This document shows, one piece after another, positions 43,676-54,120 of a stretch of 64,000 nucleotides of DNA. The notes under the pieces are model-generated. The model searched no databases. It worked only from the letters and a program-made list of their open reading frames with translations, and was not told the DNA's origin. Each line of letters starts with the position of its first letter. Position 1 is the stretch's first letter. Origin of the DNA: Halichondria panicea (taxonomy: Eukaryota; Porifera; Demospongiae; Suberitida; Halichondriidae); assembly GCF_963675165.1 (NCBI RefSeq), contig NC_087383.1:6054839-6118838 (forward strand). Reading direction: 5' to 3'. The position numbers and the translations under genes are program-made.

Positions 43676-44125
43676 ATGCCATACAAAACAGAAGATATAA
43701 ACATTTGTTCAGCAGTAAGGCTCTCAAAGAAGATATTCCAGGGAGGCTCATGCAGTCTTGCATTGGATCTGCCTGTTAGTGATTCAGATGGCCTGTCAAA
43801 GATTGTCTGTCTTTCTTGTATCAAGAAGATAGAGTCCATAGAGGTGTTCAGGCTCCTGGCCAGACGTAGCTACCAGAAACAAGTGTCCAAAGAGCAGCTC
43901 CCTAGTAGTCCAGTAAGATCAGCCCCTAAGAAAAGGACTAAGGACACGAGTGGTTCCGACGCATCTCCTTTCACTGTGAGCTCGCGTCCAACAGCACACC
44001 CAGTCATTTCGAGAACCTCCACAATCACATTCCTCATAACATCTGTCACAGTAGCCGTTGCAGCCAACATTGGAGCACCAGGAGGGGCAAATGCTCTAAG
44101 CTCACCTAGGTGTGCATATAGGCAG
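43676..44125 (+). pseudogene. Captured segment of a Cys-rich (ZAD-like) protein
   Basis: The plus strand is open from an ATG and reads INICSAVRL, GGSCSLALDLPVSDSDG, KIVCLSCIKKIESIEVFRLL, then a Ser/Pro/Lys-rich tail with a basic KKRTKD stretch. The spacing of four cysteines (C...C...CLSC) followed by a helix resembles treble-clef N-terminal domains such as ZAD, and the basic tail suggests a nuclear protein. Its frame loses a clear end around 44125. It is convergent with the RecQ piece and inside the Pack-MULE, so capture from a host gene is inferred. Confidence 0.5.
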
Positions 44126-44185
44126 GACGAAAGTCAGAGCTCCTACAGAACATACATAATAATCACAACGGGAGTTATTAATAAC

Positions 44186-44760
44186 TTACCACTTGTAAAC
44201 ACAGTGTGCTTCGTCCACAGCTATTGCCACTAAAGAGGAATTGAGTGGAGGCTCTAGTAATAGCATCCTCCAACGATAGTCTTCAACAACAGCCTCTGGG
44301 GCAGTGAACAGCAGACGGTACTTTCCATCCGACACATCTTTTTTAGTGGCAACAAGACTTCTGTTGATTCCCTTATTACTACTGAGGATGGCAGCAGAAA
44401 CACCTCTAGTGTTCAGACTCCTGACCTGCATGGTCAATCATGAGAGACACAAGGGGAGAGATGACAAAAACTACACTTCTGGCAACAAGAGGACCCTTAG
44501 TCCTACCAAGCTTGTAGTCCATCAAGAAGGGTAGCAATTGATAGCACAGAGACTTGCCATACCCAGTTGGGAACCACACAAAAAAACGTCCCTTCCTTCT
44601 GACAGGAGCTTGAGAGCACGGACCTGCTGTTCCTTGAGGATCAGTCCTTCTTGCTTCACACAAGACAGTGCATATGCTAATGCTTCTTGGATATCAAAAG
44701 ACGTTGAAATTGCCATAGTATAGTAGCTAGCTAGCTTTACGGAGCTATTCATGAGATTAC
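44186..44760 (-). pseudogene. Captured RecQ-like helicase segment
   Basis: The minus strand reads LILKEQQVRALKLLSEGRDV, then in another frame WFPTGYGKSLCYQLLPF (Walker A), VVFVISPLVSLM (motif Ia), and in a third frame VRSLNTRGVSAAI, LLFTAPEAVV and VDEAHCVYKW (DEAH box), ending at GTAAGT. These are motifs 0 to II of RecQ helicases. The first frame break falls in a run of seven A (44580-44586, plus strand) and a second near 44430. The C-terminal helicase lobe is missing. It is non-functional as a helicase but a clear example of gene capture, with an intron donor retained. Confidence 0.8.
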
Positions 44761-44968
44761 GATTACTTTTACGGAGTAGGTGCTCATACATACACCATTA
44801 GTGTTAAGTCGCTCAGGAATTCGCTCTTTTTTAGCGAATACCTGAGCGAGGTGGAGCCAATAAGAGCACGCCCAGATACACGCCCAGATACAATCAATAC
44901 CAGGCCGAGGAGGTGACCTAGCGTTCAATTAGAGACGGATCGGCCTGGGATCGAGGCTACATCCAGGT

Positions 44969-45650
44969 ATAATCTAATTCTTCATTATAGTGATAGCTTC
45001 CAAGTAACCTGTAAGGTCTTCCTCCAATAATTTCACCGTCAAGCTTTGTTGGGGCACTCAGACAGATTATCTCCGTCGTGAATTCTTATTGGGTGGATAA
45101 ATATTCAGTTTGGTCACATTATTTTTTGCTTATAATATAAATTAATAGCCGGATCAGCATGTTACATAGTTATACTATGGCAATGGAGAGTGTAAATGAT
45201 GCTATCTTCTGTGAGAAGACAGACGTGGTGTGTTTCATTGCTCTGAAGAGGTGTTGCTCTAGATTTCAGTTTTGTGCTCTCAAATTGAACGAAAAATTAT
45301 AAACTTGATTTATTGTCTCCCCAATAATATTAAGCAGTGGTATTACCGTGTGACTGTGTGGAAGGTCTTCAGTAGTAGCCGGACCCCTATACCCTGCATG
45401 GAGTGGACCCAATGTCCCTATAGTGGCTCTACTCAGAGAGGGCAAGAGATTGGAACCTCCCCAGAATACTGCCTGCGCTCACTACAGAGATATATACGCT
45501 AATGCACATTATTTAGTACACTTATAATAATTATCAAAAATCTAACAGGCAATTCATCTCTAAAGTTGATCAGTTTGTGAAAATTTGTACGTGTCCCCAT
45601 TATAATAATTATGTCACGGCAACCCCATAATATTTTACATACATTTACTA
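44969..45650. other. Stretch with an unassigned open frame
   Basis: An ATG at about 45178 opens a short Cys-rich frame, and 45272-45502 stays open with QWYYRVTVWKVF and PEYCLRSLQRY. No splice-consistent model could be made, and I recognise no domain. Confidence 0.25.
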
Positions 45651-45681
45651 GTATAGTTCACAAATACAACTACAGAGTCTC

Positions 45682-45933
45682 GCTGATGACCATGCAGCTG
45701 TTGGTGCGAGGATTCTGAAGAGAGACCATCCTTTTATGAGTCGAGTTGAAGAATGTTGTGAGCACTATGCATGCATGGTGGTGGGCTACGTAGAACTGCA
45801 CATGGAGCTAGTCACCATCACAGAGGATGAACACAGTAAGCAACAATATGCTCATACAGCATTCACTCTGTCCGTCACCTTCATTGCAGAGCACCGCAAT
45901 AACTTTTTGGACATTTATCATTATAGAGAATGA
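45682..45933 (+). CDS. Possible exon of an unknown plus-strand gene
   Basis: After the acceptor-like TACAACTACAG the plus strand is open for about 84 residues: an amphipathic part (DDHAAVGARILKRDHPFMSR), CCEHYACMVVGYVELHMELV and a TITEDEH end, with GTAAGC following CACA as a possible donor. Residue use is protein-like and unlike its AT-rich surroundings. No family is recognised and no partner exon is certain. Confidence 0.3.
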   Translation, partial: ADDHAAVGARILKRDHPFMSRVEECCEHYACMVVGYVELHMELVTITEDEHSKQQYAHTAFTLSVTFIAEHRNNFLDIYHYRE

Positions 45934-46076
45934 TCGTGGAATCGTGTGAATCTATTATTATAAAGCAACTATTAGCTGTTTTTTTGTCGCTAAGTAGCTA
46001 AGCTAGCTTTTTGCATGGTGTTTTCCCCGGCCAATCGTACAACTTTCACATTGTTTGAGGTCTATAGGGAGCAAGC

Positions 46077-46748
46077 TAGCCTCGTTTCAAGGCCGATTAA
46101 AATACGGCCTATGGTACCTATTGCAGGGGTGATGGTGCGCATGCGTTTCAAATTACCCAGAATATGGGTAATCGTACTACAAACGTAAAACCTTAGTAAA
46201 TTATACCGTAATTAGTTCGTTTACTGAGAATATGTTCTGTAATACTTTATCTTCATGACTGAGTTCCGTGAAGCTGTGGCTTATGCCGTCTATTGTGTTG
46301 GTGTAGAAGGCTTGAACACTAGTCTAAAGACATGTAGAAGAGGCTCTCATCTTCGTCTACGATCGTCCTATAGGCAGGTTGTCTTTGCAAGCAAGTATAG
46401 CAGTTAAGAGGCACCATATACACTTCCCACGCATAGACTGTACACATCCAAGGTAAGACATCCTGACCATACAGCCGTCATAGAAGTAGATGAGAGCCTC
46501 TTCTGGCTTCAGACTAGCCTCGAATCCATGCCTTAAAATACGTATTTTAATCGGTGTGGATTCGAGGTTAGCTTCAGACTAGTGTGAAAGCCTTCTGGAA
46601 CAACGCAACAAAGAGCTAAGCTGATGTACATAATAGAGAGAGAAAGAAAAAGGGATTCCCCAGATGTTGGTGAATAATCTAACGCATGTCCCCTATCACC
46701 CTTGCAATAGGTACCAGGCCGTATTTAATCGGCCTTGAATTGAGGCTA
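46077..46748. mobile_element. Complete non-autonomous MULE, perfect 9-bp TSD
   Basis: TAGCCTCGTTTCAAGGCCGA and TCGGCCTTGAATTGAGGCTA are the ends, continuing through AATACGGCCT and GGTACCTATTGC. The duplication GGAGCAAGC is at 46068-46076 and 46749-46757. The interior holds GGCTTATGCC...AGAAGGCTTG palindromic modules also seen at 16330-17345. A 56-bp element is nested at 46515-46570. Confidence 0.88.
46515..46570. mobile_element. 56-bp micro-MULE nested in a MULE, perfect 9-bp TSD
   Basis: TAGCCTCGAATCCA and TGGATTCGAGGTTA are the ends. The centre has TTAAAATACGTATTTTAA, itself palindromic. GCTTCAGAC flanks both sides (46506-46514, 46571-46579). It has no room for more than termini. Confidence 0.85.
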
Positions 46749-47064
46749 GGAGCAAGCAAGCAAGGGTTCGCACATTGCATGTGTGCATGCATGGTGTAGT
46801 TACTGTATCTAAAATGAGCCATTAGACAATTACTAATTATAACCAATCCATGATGGTTATATTGTGTTTTAATGAGTAAGAAAGGGCGTGTAATGAGCAA
46901 GGAGTTGCACGGGAGACACCAGATACTTAAATATAATTATTATAATTAAAATTAATGATGTGCTGTACCCAACTGCTTGAGCCCCACTCCCAACTGGTTG
47001 GAGCACAATCTTGTTTGTGAACTTTTTGTTCTTTCAGTTCACATCATGCTCTTCCAACATTATA

Positions 47065-47620
47065 CAGTAGACTCTCGTTAATCCGGTCACCCTTGGGACC
47101 TAGACTGGCGGCGACAGCCCCTCGTGTACCGCGAGGGACTGGCAAACTGTCTATCAGTCACTCGTCTCAGCTGCAACGAGCATTGCAGCCTATCAGATTG
47201 CTCAACGTCATATTAGCCCTGTAATTGTAACCGCACTTACACTTCAGGGGATTCAGTGCATTCCATAGTAGCTGAATCTCATAGCAAAATTTAACCACAT
47301 TATCTATAACGATATTCATGTTTAGTAGTGTCATACGATCTATTACACTTCCGCTGAGACGAGTGACTGATAGGCAGTTTGCCAGTCGCTCGCGCTACAC
47401 GCTCGGGCTGCTGTCGCCGCCAGTCTACTTGGGACCATGGCTGCATCTCAGGAAATAGCCGCGGCTTAAAACGACCTTACCTCGAATCTAATGACTACTT
47501 TTGCGGTTCTTGTCTCGAGGATAATGTAGGATAATGAATCATTCTGTTCTCTATTTAAGTGTAATTCAATTTTATTTGCTAAACCACACCCAAAACGTCA
47601 TATCCGGCCGTAATATACGT
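47065..47620. mobile_element. Pogo/Tigger-like MITE interrupted by a MULE
   Basis: CAGTAGACTCTCGTTAATCC is a classic Tigger-type end after TATA. The interior from 47437 on (ATGGCTGCATCTCAGG, AAATAGCCGCGGCT, CATATCCGGCCGTAATA) matches 6690-6830 and, in complement, 9250-9400. The right end is not clear. Confidence 0.55.
47101..47427. mobile_element. 327-bp MULE-like element with TAGACTGGCGGCGACAGC ends
   Basis: TAGACTGGCGGCGACAGCCC and its complement are the ends, extending imperfectly for about 65 bp through GACTGGCAAACTG and ATCAGTCACTCGTCTC. The 9-bp duplication CTTGGGACC is at 47092-47100 and 47428-47436. Excision restores the pogo-like sequence CACCCTTGGGACCATGG, matched in complement at 9398-9412. 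The TIR is GC-rich and different from the TAGCCTCGA family. Confidence 0.85.
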
Positions 47621-47639
47621 ATTAAATTACATTGTCCTG

Positions 47640-48619
47640 GAGTTTTTGTTTTTCAATGGAGAAGACCATGTATACATGTATGACGGTATTTCTATTAGTG
47701 TACCCAAATTGCAATAGTTCATGCACGTCGTTTTTGCCATTTGAGCGGCTCATCCAACAATGCAACCTTATACTTCTTCACATATTTCTTGCATTTGTTT
47801 GTGCACTTTCTTCTTCACAGGTATACGATCATACATTTATAATTATGCATGGTGTTAGCTAGATCCATACAGTAGGTACGTACATAGCATTGCCACCTTT
47901 GTAAAAAGAAAGTTGCTACGTATACATGCAGCTGCTACAGTACTGAATTTTTATTTCCACGTCGCTATTTCAGGTTTTTATGAAAGCTCTGGAAAGTCAA
48001 GTATAATTATATAGATTCGACAGCGTATATATTCAAAAGCTGTACGAATATGGAAACCAGAGAAAACTATAAGTTCACAGTTTTATTGCGTGCAAACAAT
48101 ATCTCAATGTTTTGTATATACATCAAAATCTATTATACAGGTGGATTTTAGCCCGTACACAACCACTCCCCCACACACACCCTCCTGTATAGCACCTTCT
48201 GATCATCAAGTGCTGGTTTCAAGCTTATAATAATTTTGAGCTAATTATAGATGGCTGAGATATATATAGCTACCGGAACTGAGGAGAGTCAATCAATAAT
48301 TATAGAGACTCTAGTATCATGATCTTATTTTTTGTAAGCTTATCATGATCATGCATGGATCGATTCAGCTATAATTATAGCTTTTTGTATTCATTTGCCA
48401 AGAAATCACTTTTTAATACTAATAATTATTTGAAATTACAATCATAGTGATGTTAATTAACTATACAACTGTGTGCATAATAATCTGTAAATATAAGACT
48501 TAGTGCATGAGTACAAAAACTAGAAGGTGCATGTGAACAGGATTAAAGGATATTCTTGTGAGTGTGGTACTAAACACACAGCAGAGACTATACTAGGAAA
48601 GTGTTGAGTGTATAATTAA
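47640..48619. other. AT-rich non-coding DNA downstream of the second gene copy
   Basis: No gene recognised. The part next to 48620 is probably the 3' flank of the second Roc/COR gene copy. Confidence 0.4.
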
Positions 48620-51600
48620 TTATTGTGGAACTCTGTCGACAATGTACTGACACACCCTAACAGCCACGTCTCCTCTCTTGAGATCCAGTAAGATGATCAA
48701 CAGAGCTCGGAACGTGGCAACAAGAGGGTTCGGGGCACGCCACAGCTTCAAAGCTTTCGCCATTGCAGTTTGAATGTCTCGTTTGACAGCTAGATCATGA
48801 AGGTGAGTTTGTTGGCCGGGAGACAAGCGTAACTGATCGAGATAGTTCTCTAGATTATCGAAGCAGCCGGCTAGGATATGAATGTCGTGTTCTATGACCT
48901 CGGTGTCCAACTGTGTGTCACTGACTCCAGTCCTCCTCTTTAGAGCAGCCAGTGTTAGACCACTCACCACTGATTCACCTGATATAATTATGGGTGGAAA
49001 AAACAAAGGTCAAATTATAACGCTAACAATGCATAATTTTATGCGTTTATATCCTGTTCACTCCAGTCTCTATTTCTACCTACAATTAATACAATTACAT
49101 GGCAGTACATGTGCATGTATATATAATTATTATTTTGGTGAAGTTTTTAAGGTACTGACAAAAAATGTTATACCCTAAACATATAACTATACACATTGTT
49201 AAATGAAAATGGGTGCCATCAAGTAATTTAACGACATCTTACCAAGGCTCGAGGGTTGTCTGACTTCATTCCTCTCCTCAATAGTCGTCTGTGTGGCTTC
49301 GTCTAATAGGAGAATCGGAAAATACAGTCGTTGATGCAATATCAGATAATTAAACTAAAATAACATTATAATTATAGCCTTAATCAATGATCGATAATTA
49401 TTAAAAGTAACTTTCAGACGGGTATAAGCGGCAAATGGGTTTAGTATACTCACGTGTGCTTGGACTGGGTGACAGTTCAGTCGAGTCATCAGGTTGCTGT
49501 GGCAACATGTTTTCACAAAATAACATAGGAGCAACACCAGCCAAAACCTATAATCATGAGACATCATGTTTATGGGTCTGGAAAAATACGATAAATTTTT
49601 GTCATTTTTGTGTACAAAATCCAAAAAGTTTATTACATAATTATAAGACATGCACAACGAATTAGTTTCCATGACTTACGAGAGGGTTCTTCCCAGAGAA
49701 GACACTGAGTGGATCCAGAATCAGTCTCAATGCTCTGCAAGTCCCGTCACCACTGTCCCTCCACACCCTCAGGGCATGCTCTAGACTGCCACTCATTCCA
49801 TGTGAAACAACTGAACAAACAATGTCTGATAGTTCACGATTCTTGCTCCAATAAGATGAAAGAGCTGAGAGCAGTCCATCAGAGAGTTTCTCATCGTGTG
49901 CTGGGTCACCTTCGTTGCATAGAGCTTGTAAAATATTTTCACCGAGATCAGCGTACACCTCAGATTGCAGCAGCTCACCCACGGGTACAACTTGTGTGCT
50001 GGTGGTAGATTTAACGAATTCCTTCTGACAAGAAATGCTTTTAGCAACAGATTTCATACTAAACAATGGAGCACCAGCGATGTCAGTGGAAGGTAACAAC
50101 CGTTCGTCCGTGTCTATATTGGGGCAAAACTCACGAGCAGCTTCAACCACTTTGTTGATAACAGTGGATCGTACATCGAGTACATCTAACGAGACCTTAG
50201 GTGCTTGTAGTTGAATAGTGACACTCTTCATCTCCATCACCTCAACACGGGCTCTGATTCCATCCTCAGTGACCCAACACACACCAGTCTTCCAGACTGA
50301 GCATTGACCTTGCAAGGCAGGATTGTCAGTGTCCACCACTGGAGCAAGACCAAGCGACAGAGACAGTCGAAGGAGAAGAACGTGAAGAAATCGAGGGTTG
50401 AAAAAATGGTCATTGTGTGCACAGGCCAGGGACCAGTTGAAACTGTACTGGAAATTAATAGTGGTAGCCATTGGTTCGCTGGAAGCTACCAATCGGATCA
50501 GTGCTGGACAGAAGATGAAGCCTCCAGAGACGGACACAGCAGTTGCAGGAAGATGCTTGTCGATAAGACTGAGCACTATTTTGTCTTCAATGGGAACGGC
50601 TAGCTCGAGATGAAACAAGTATCCAATGAGCATGTCAATGTTGAAATTGGGGAAGTGTTTAGCGAGATTTGATTTTAGAACAACCCCAGTACTTGTGGAA
50701 AGCTCACAATGCTGTGTGAAATCTTCGGGAGCAAAAATGGTGCCATTTACTTCAGCCAAGAGTTTCGATTTGTCAATAACGATAAAGCTCTTTTCTGGAA
50801 AGGAAGCATTGCAAAGGAAAAGAATATGACCTTTGTCACTGAGTTGAACACAGATCTCAACAAGTCGTGGAATGCTGGTAGGCACGAAAGAAAGAACTTT
50901 TTCATCTTTTCTAGAAACTCGATCTTCATTTTCCCTTGAACTTCTTCCAGGGTTACAGCAATCTCACCCGAGTACTTGTCAAGAAGGTGGACAAGAAACA
51001 TATGAGCATTGAGGCTCACAGACAACCGCTCTCGAATGGAAGCACAGCTAGTTCCAACAATATGCCTAAATCTCATCATGCCATCAGAACTTGAAAAGCG
51101 ACAATCCATTGAAACAAAACCAGCAAGATCAAACATTGGAAACTTTTGAATGGCTCGTACTATAATTTTCTTCTTTTGCTCCACTTGTGTGCTTGTCACG
51201 AGATCAGCATGACTACCTACCACAATGAGTGGTGCTTTGCCCTCCATATTGGCACACTGGTTGGCAACAATTCCCAACCAATAGGAGACGGAGGTTGCTG
51301 TGATGGTGTCGTTATTCTGGAGACCGATTACCATGACAAAAACGGGTGGACACGTATCGACTGTATTCTTGATAATGGCAACATGGCTGCTGTAGTAGAC
51401 CTCTTGACCAGCAAAGTCGTAGACCAACACATCTCCAAAGACACGACTCTTGAATAATTGAGGGATGATTCCGGCTGTTTTCTTGCTCACTCCATCGACT
51501 TCTTTAGGAGAGACGAAGATGTTGACTAGAGATGTGAATGCATTTGGCTCGTGTTCCATTGCTTTAATGAGAGTGCTCTTTCCTTCTCCACCATGACCGA

Positions 51601-51855
51601 TAACAAGCATCTTCACTGGGTTTTTCAGGGGATCCTTTGAAAACACGTTACCAAGAGCTTTGCGATGATTGGTATAGACATCTTCGGCAGTAGCTCCATG
51701 TTGCAACAAGAGTAGAATGATTTCCTTGTTCTTTGCAAGAAAGAGTGGTGTGTGTCCATCGTCATCTTTGATATTGGGATCACAGCCAACAACGTCATTC
51801 AGAAGATATTCCACGATTTCGGTAACCCCATACTGGCAGGCAAGTAGAAGAACAT
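48620..51855 (-). CDS. Second Roc - COR - death-fold gene copy, 5' truncated and frameshifted
   Basis: Exons in coding order: 51855-49680, 49547-49454, 49302-49243 and 48978-48620 (stop), with phases 0, 1, 1 at the junctions. The protein parallels the first gene: ankyrin end, GHGGEGKST, DFAGQEVY, VVGSHAD, COR region, Ser/Pro linker and the death-fold exon. The main exon needs one extra base to stay in frame. The break lies near 50898-50910, among T runs, between the IEFLEKMK part and LSFVPTSIP. No ankyrin or start exon is seen upstream within the window, and a 9.55 kb element sits 31 bp before the exon. It may be a pseudogene, though later exons remain intact, so a sequence error or recent loss is possible. 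Confidence 0.75.
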
Positions 51856-52069
51856 CTGCAATGGATATGCATCAATAATCATTGAGTATGGGGTGCCATT
51901 TGTGTCAAAATTAATACAAATTGCACGTACATCATAAATGAATACATATAATATAAATACAGGTGGTGCATATGATATGCAGGTGCCCCATATGTAAATG
52001 CAGCATGTGCATATAGCAAATGAAGTGGTTGCATATACAAATGTAGCACGTACATTTGTATATGTACCT

Positions 52070-52235
52070 GATATATATAAATGCAGCAGTCGCATATAAT
52101 ATATGCAGCAGTTGCATATAATAAATGCAGCAGCGACATATAATAAATGCAGCAGTCCCATATAATATATGTAGCAGTCACATATAATAAATGCAGCAGT
52201 CCCATATAATATATGTAGCAGTCGCAGTTGCATAT
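52070..52235. repeat. Tandem array in the foldback arm
   Basis: Units of about 21 bp alternate GCAGCAGTCGCATATAATAA and GTAGCAGTCACATATAATA. The array continues at 53112-53403 and 58235-58375. The opposite orientation occurs at 59642-60149. It gives spurious reading frames rich in Tyr, Ile and Cys. Confidence 0.9.
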
Positions 52236-52239
52236 AATA

Positions 52240-53111
52240 ATTTTATATCCCGTTGCTACGTTGTTGCCAAGTGCAATATGAAGCATATTGCACTGCTGAA
52301 AGTCATATTGCACTGACCGCAAAGTCATATTGCACTGACCGCAAAACGCCCCTCTGGCAATTAGACAGACAATTAAATTAAAATTAAATTAATACGCATG
52401 AGAAATAACAAGTATCAAAGTATGTCCAGCCATGCAGGAATGAATGTTCAGCACTGCTGGAGTTTCTTCTTGCAACCATGCAGGTTTTAAAATTGTCTAA
52501 GATTCATTTTGTGGAAGATTCTGTGTTCCTAGATCGACCTAGTCCTCGACATCGTGATGCATGTCAATTCTGCTTCACCGTAGCACTAGAGTGGCTCTTT
52601 TTGCTGGGGGTATGAGCTGTTTTGCAGCAGTGTAGAAGCGAACTTTCTTGGCTTGGTTATGAGGCCGAGCGTAGACCAGCAGCTAATACGTATACCGTGT
52701 ATTCACTGAGTAGTGGGGTGGGGCTGTTTCTATGCAGCAGTAAGTGGGGCGGGGCTGTTTTGCAGAGAAGTGGGGTGGGGCTGTTTTGCAGATTTCAGTT
52801 GAAACTCCAACAATTTTGTGTCAAGCCATTGTCGGTCATGCCAACCTTATACGCTGCAGATACTGGCGTCTAGAAGAGAGAAGAGATGGACCTGTGTCTA
52901 GAGTTGTCTCTGTCTTTTTTTGTGCTGTTTATAATAATTATATTGTGTTACTAGGACAGTGTTATGTTGCTATGCCCTCGGGATATAAACTAGTTATAAC
53001 ACGTGCACTCGGGCTGCATGGCATATATTGCACTCAGCCCTCGGGGCTGGCGCCCTCGTGCTTCAGTGCAATATATTCCATACATCCCTCGTGCCCGTGT
53101 TATAACTATAA
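52240..53111. mobile_element. Element related to 19310-20440, inserted in the array
   Basis: The sequence matches the copy in the first gene's intron but has only one of the two 289-bp blocks, and has ATAATTATA inserted at about 52931. The end (52992-53108) is the same long imperfect hairpin. Confidence 0.7.
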
Positions 53112-53450
53112 CATATGCAGCAGTCGCATATAATAAATGCAGCAGCCTCATATAATATATGTAGCAATCGCATATATAAATGTAGCAGTCCCATATAATA
53201 ATTATATGCAGCAGTCGCATATAATAAATGCAGCAGCCTTATATAATATATGTAGCAGTCGCATATATAAATGCAGCAGTCCCATATAATATATGTAGCA
53301 GTCACATAATAATAAATGCAGCAGTCCCATATAATAATAATTTATGTAGCAGTCGCATATAATAAATGCAGCAGTCCCATATAATATATGTAGCAGTCGC
53401 ATATATGAGGTGCCGTTTGTGTCAAAACTATGTAAAAGTGAGACATATAT

Positions 53451-54030
53451 ATATGTCCATGGGTATTTATAAATGTCCATGGGTATTTATATATATCCAC
53501 GGGTATTTATAATACCCGTAGACATTTATAAATGTCCACAGGTATTTATAAATACCCATAGACATTTATATAATTATGTCCATGGGTATTTATAAATGTC
53601 CATGGGTATATATAAATGTCCATGGGTATATATAAATGTCCATGGGTATAATTATATAAATGTCCATGGGTATTTATAAATGTCCATGGGTATTTATTAT
53701 ATGTCCATGGGTATTTATAAATGTCCATGTGTATTTATAAATGTCAATGGGTATTTATAAATGTCCATGGGTATATATAAATGTCCATGGGTATTTATTA
53801 TATGTCCATGGGTATTTATAAATGTCCATAGGTATTTATTATATGTCCATGGGTATTTATAAATGTCCATGGGTATATATAAATGTCCATGGGTATTTAT
53901 TATATGTCCATGGGTATTTATAAATGTCCATGTGTATTTATAAATGTCCATGTGTATTTATAAATGTCCATGGGTATTTATAAATGTCCATGGGTATATA
54001 TAAATGTCCATGGGTATTTATAAATGTCAG
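53451..54030. repeat. Left sub-terminal array, 20-bp unit TGTCCATGGGTATTTATAAA
   Basis: About 28 units are in tandem. Each contains two small palindromes, CCATGG and TTTATAAA. A few units near the terminus are inverted or carry variant bases. The right arm (57622-58195) mirrors it. Confidence 0.95.
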
Positions 54031-54120
54031 TGGAGGATGTGTGCTTTTCAGGGTGTGGTTTTGTTACATTACAAGTGATAGTCACATGACTGTTACATAA
54101 CCTGCCACATGGTCACAACA

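Larger units (their letters stand above)
43272..44959. mobile_element. Pack-MULE-like element carrying pieces of two host-type genes
   Basis: The ends TAGCCTCGATCCCAGGCCGA, extending through TCTCTAATTGAACGCTAGGT to CAATACCAGG, form inverted repeats of about 95 bp. The perfect 9-bp duplication CATCCAGGT is at 43263-43271 and 44960-44968. CTGGGCGTGTATCTGGGCGTG is a short sub-terminal tandem. The cargo is not a MULE transposase. It is a RecQ-like helicase segment (minus strand) and a Cys-rich protein segment (plus strand), plus a nested MITE at 43448-43662. This matches the definition of a Pack-MULE. Confidence 0.85.

Noticed and set aside
51879-52328. Tyr/Ile/Cys-rich reading frames in the foldback arrays, also at 53000-53480 and 59600
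   Set aside because: They are translations of the 21-bp tandem repeat, with no conserved domain.
53546-53951. Reading frames rich in MDIYKYPWT-like repeats in the 20-bp arrays
   Set aside because: They are translations of the satellite unit, occur on the strand without gene signals, and vary with unit phase.
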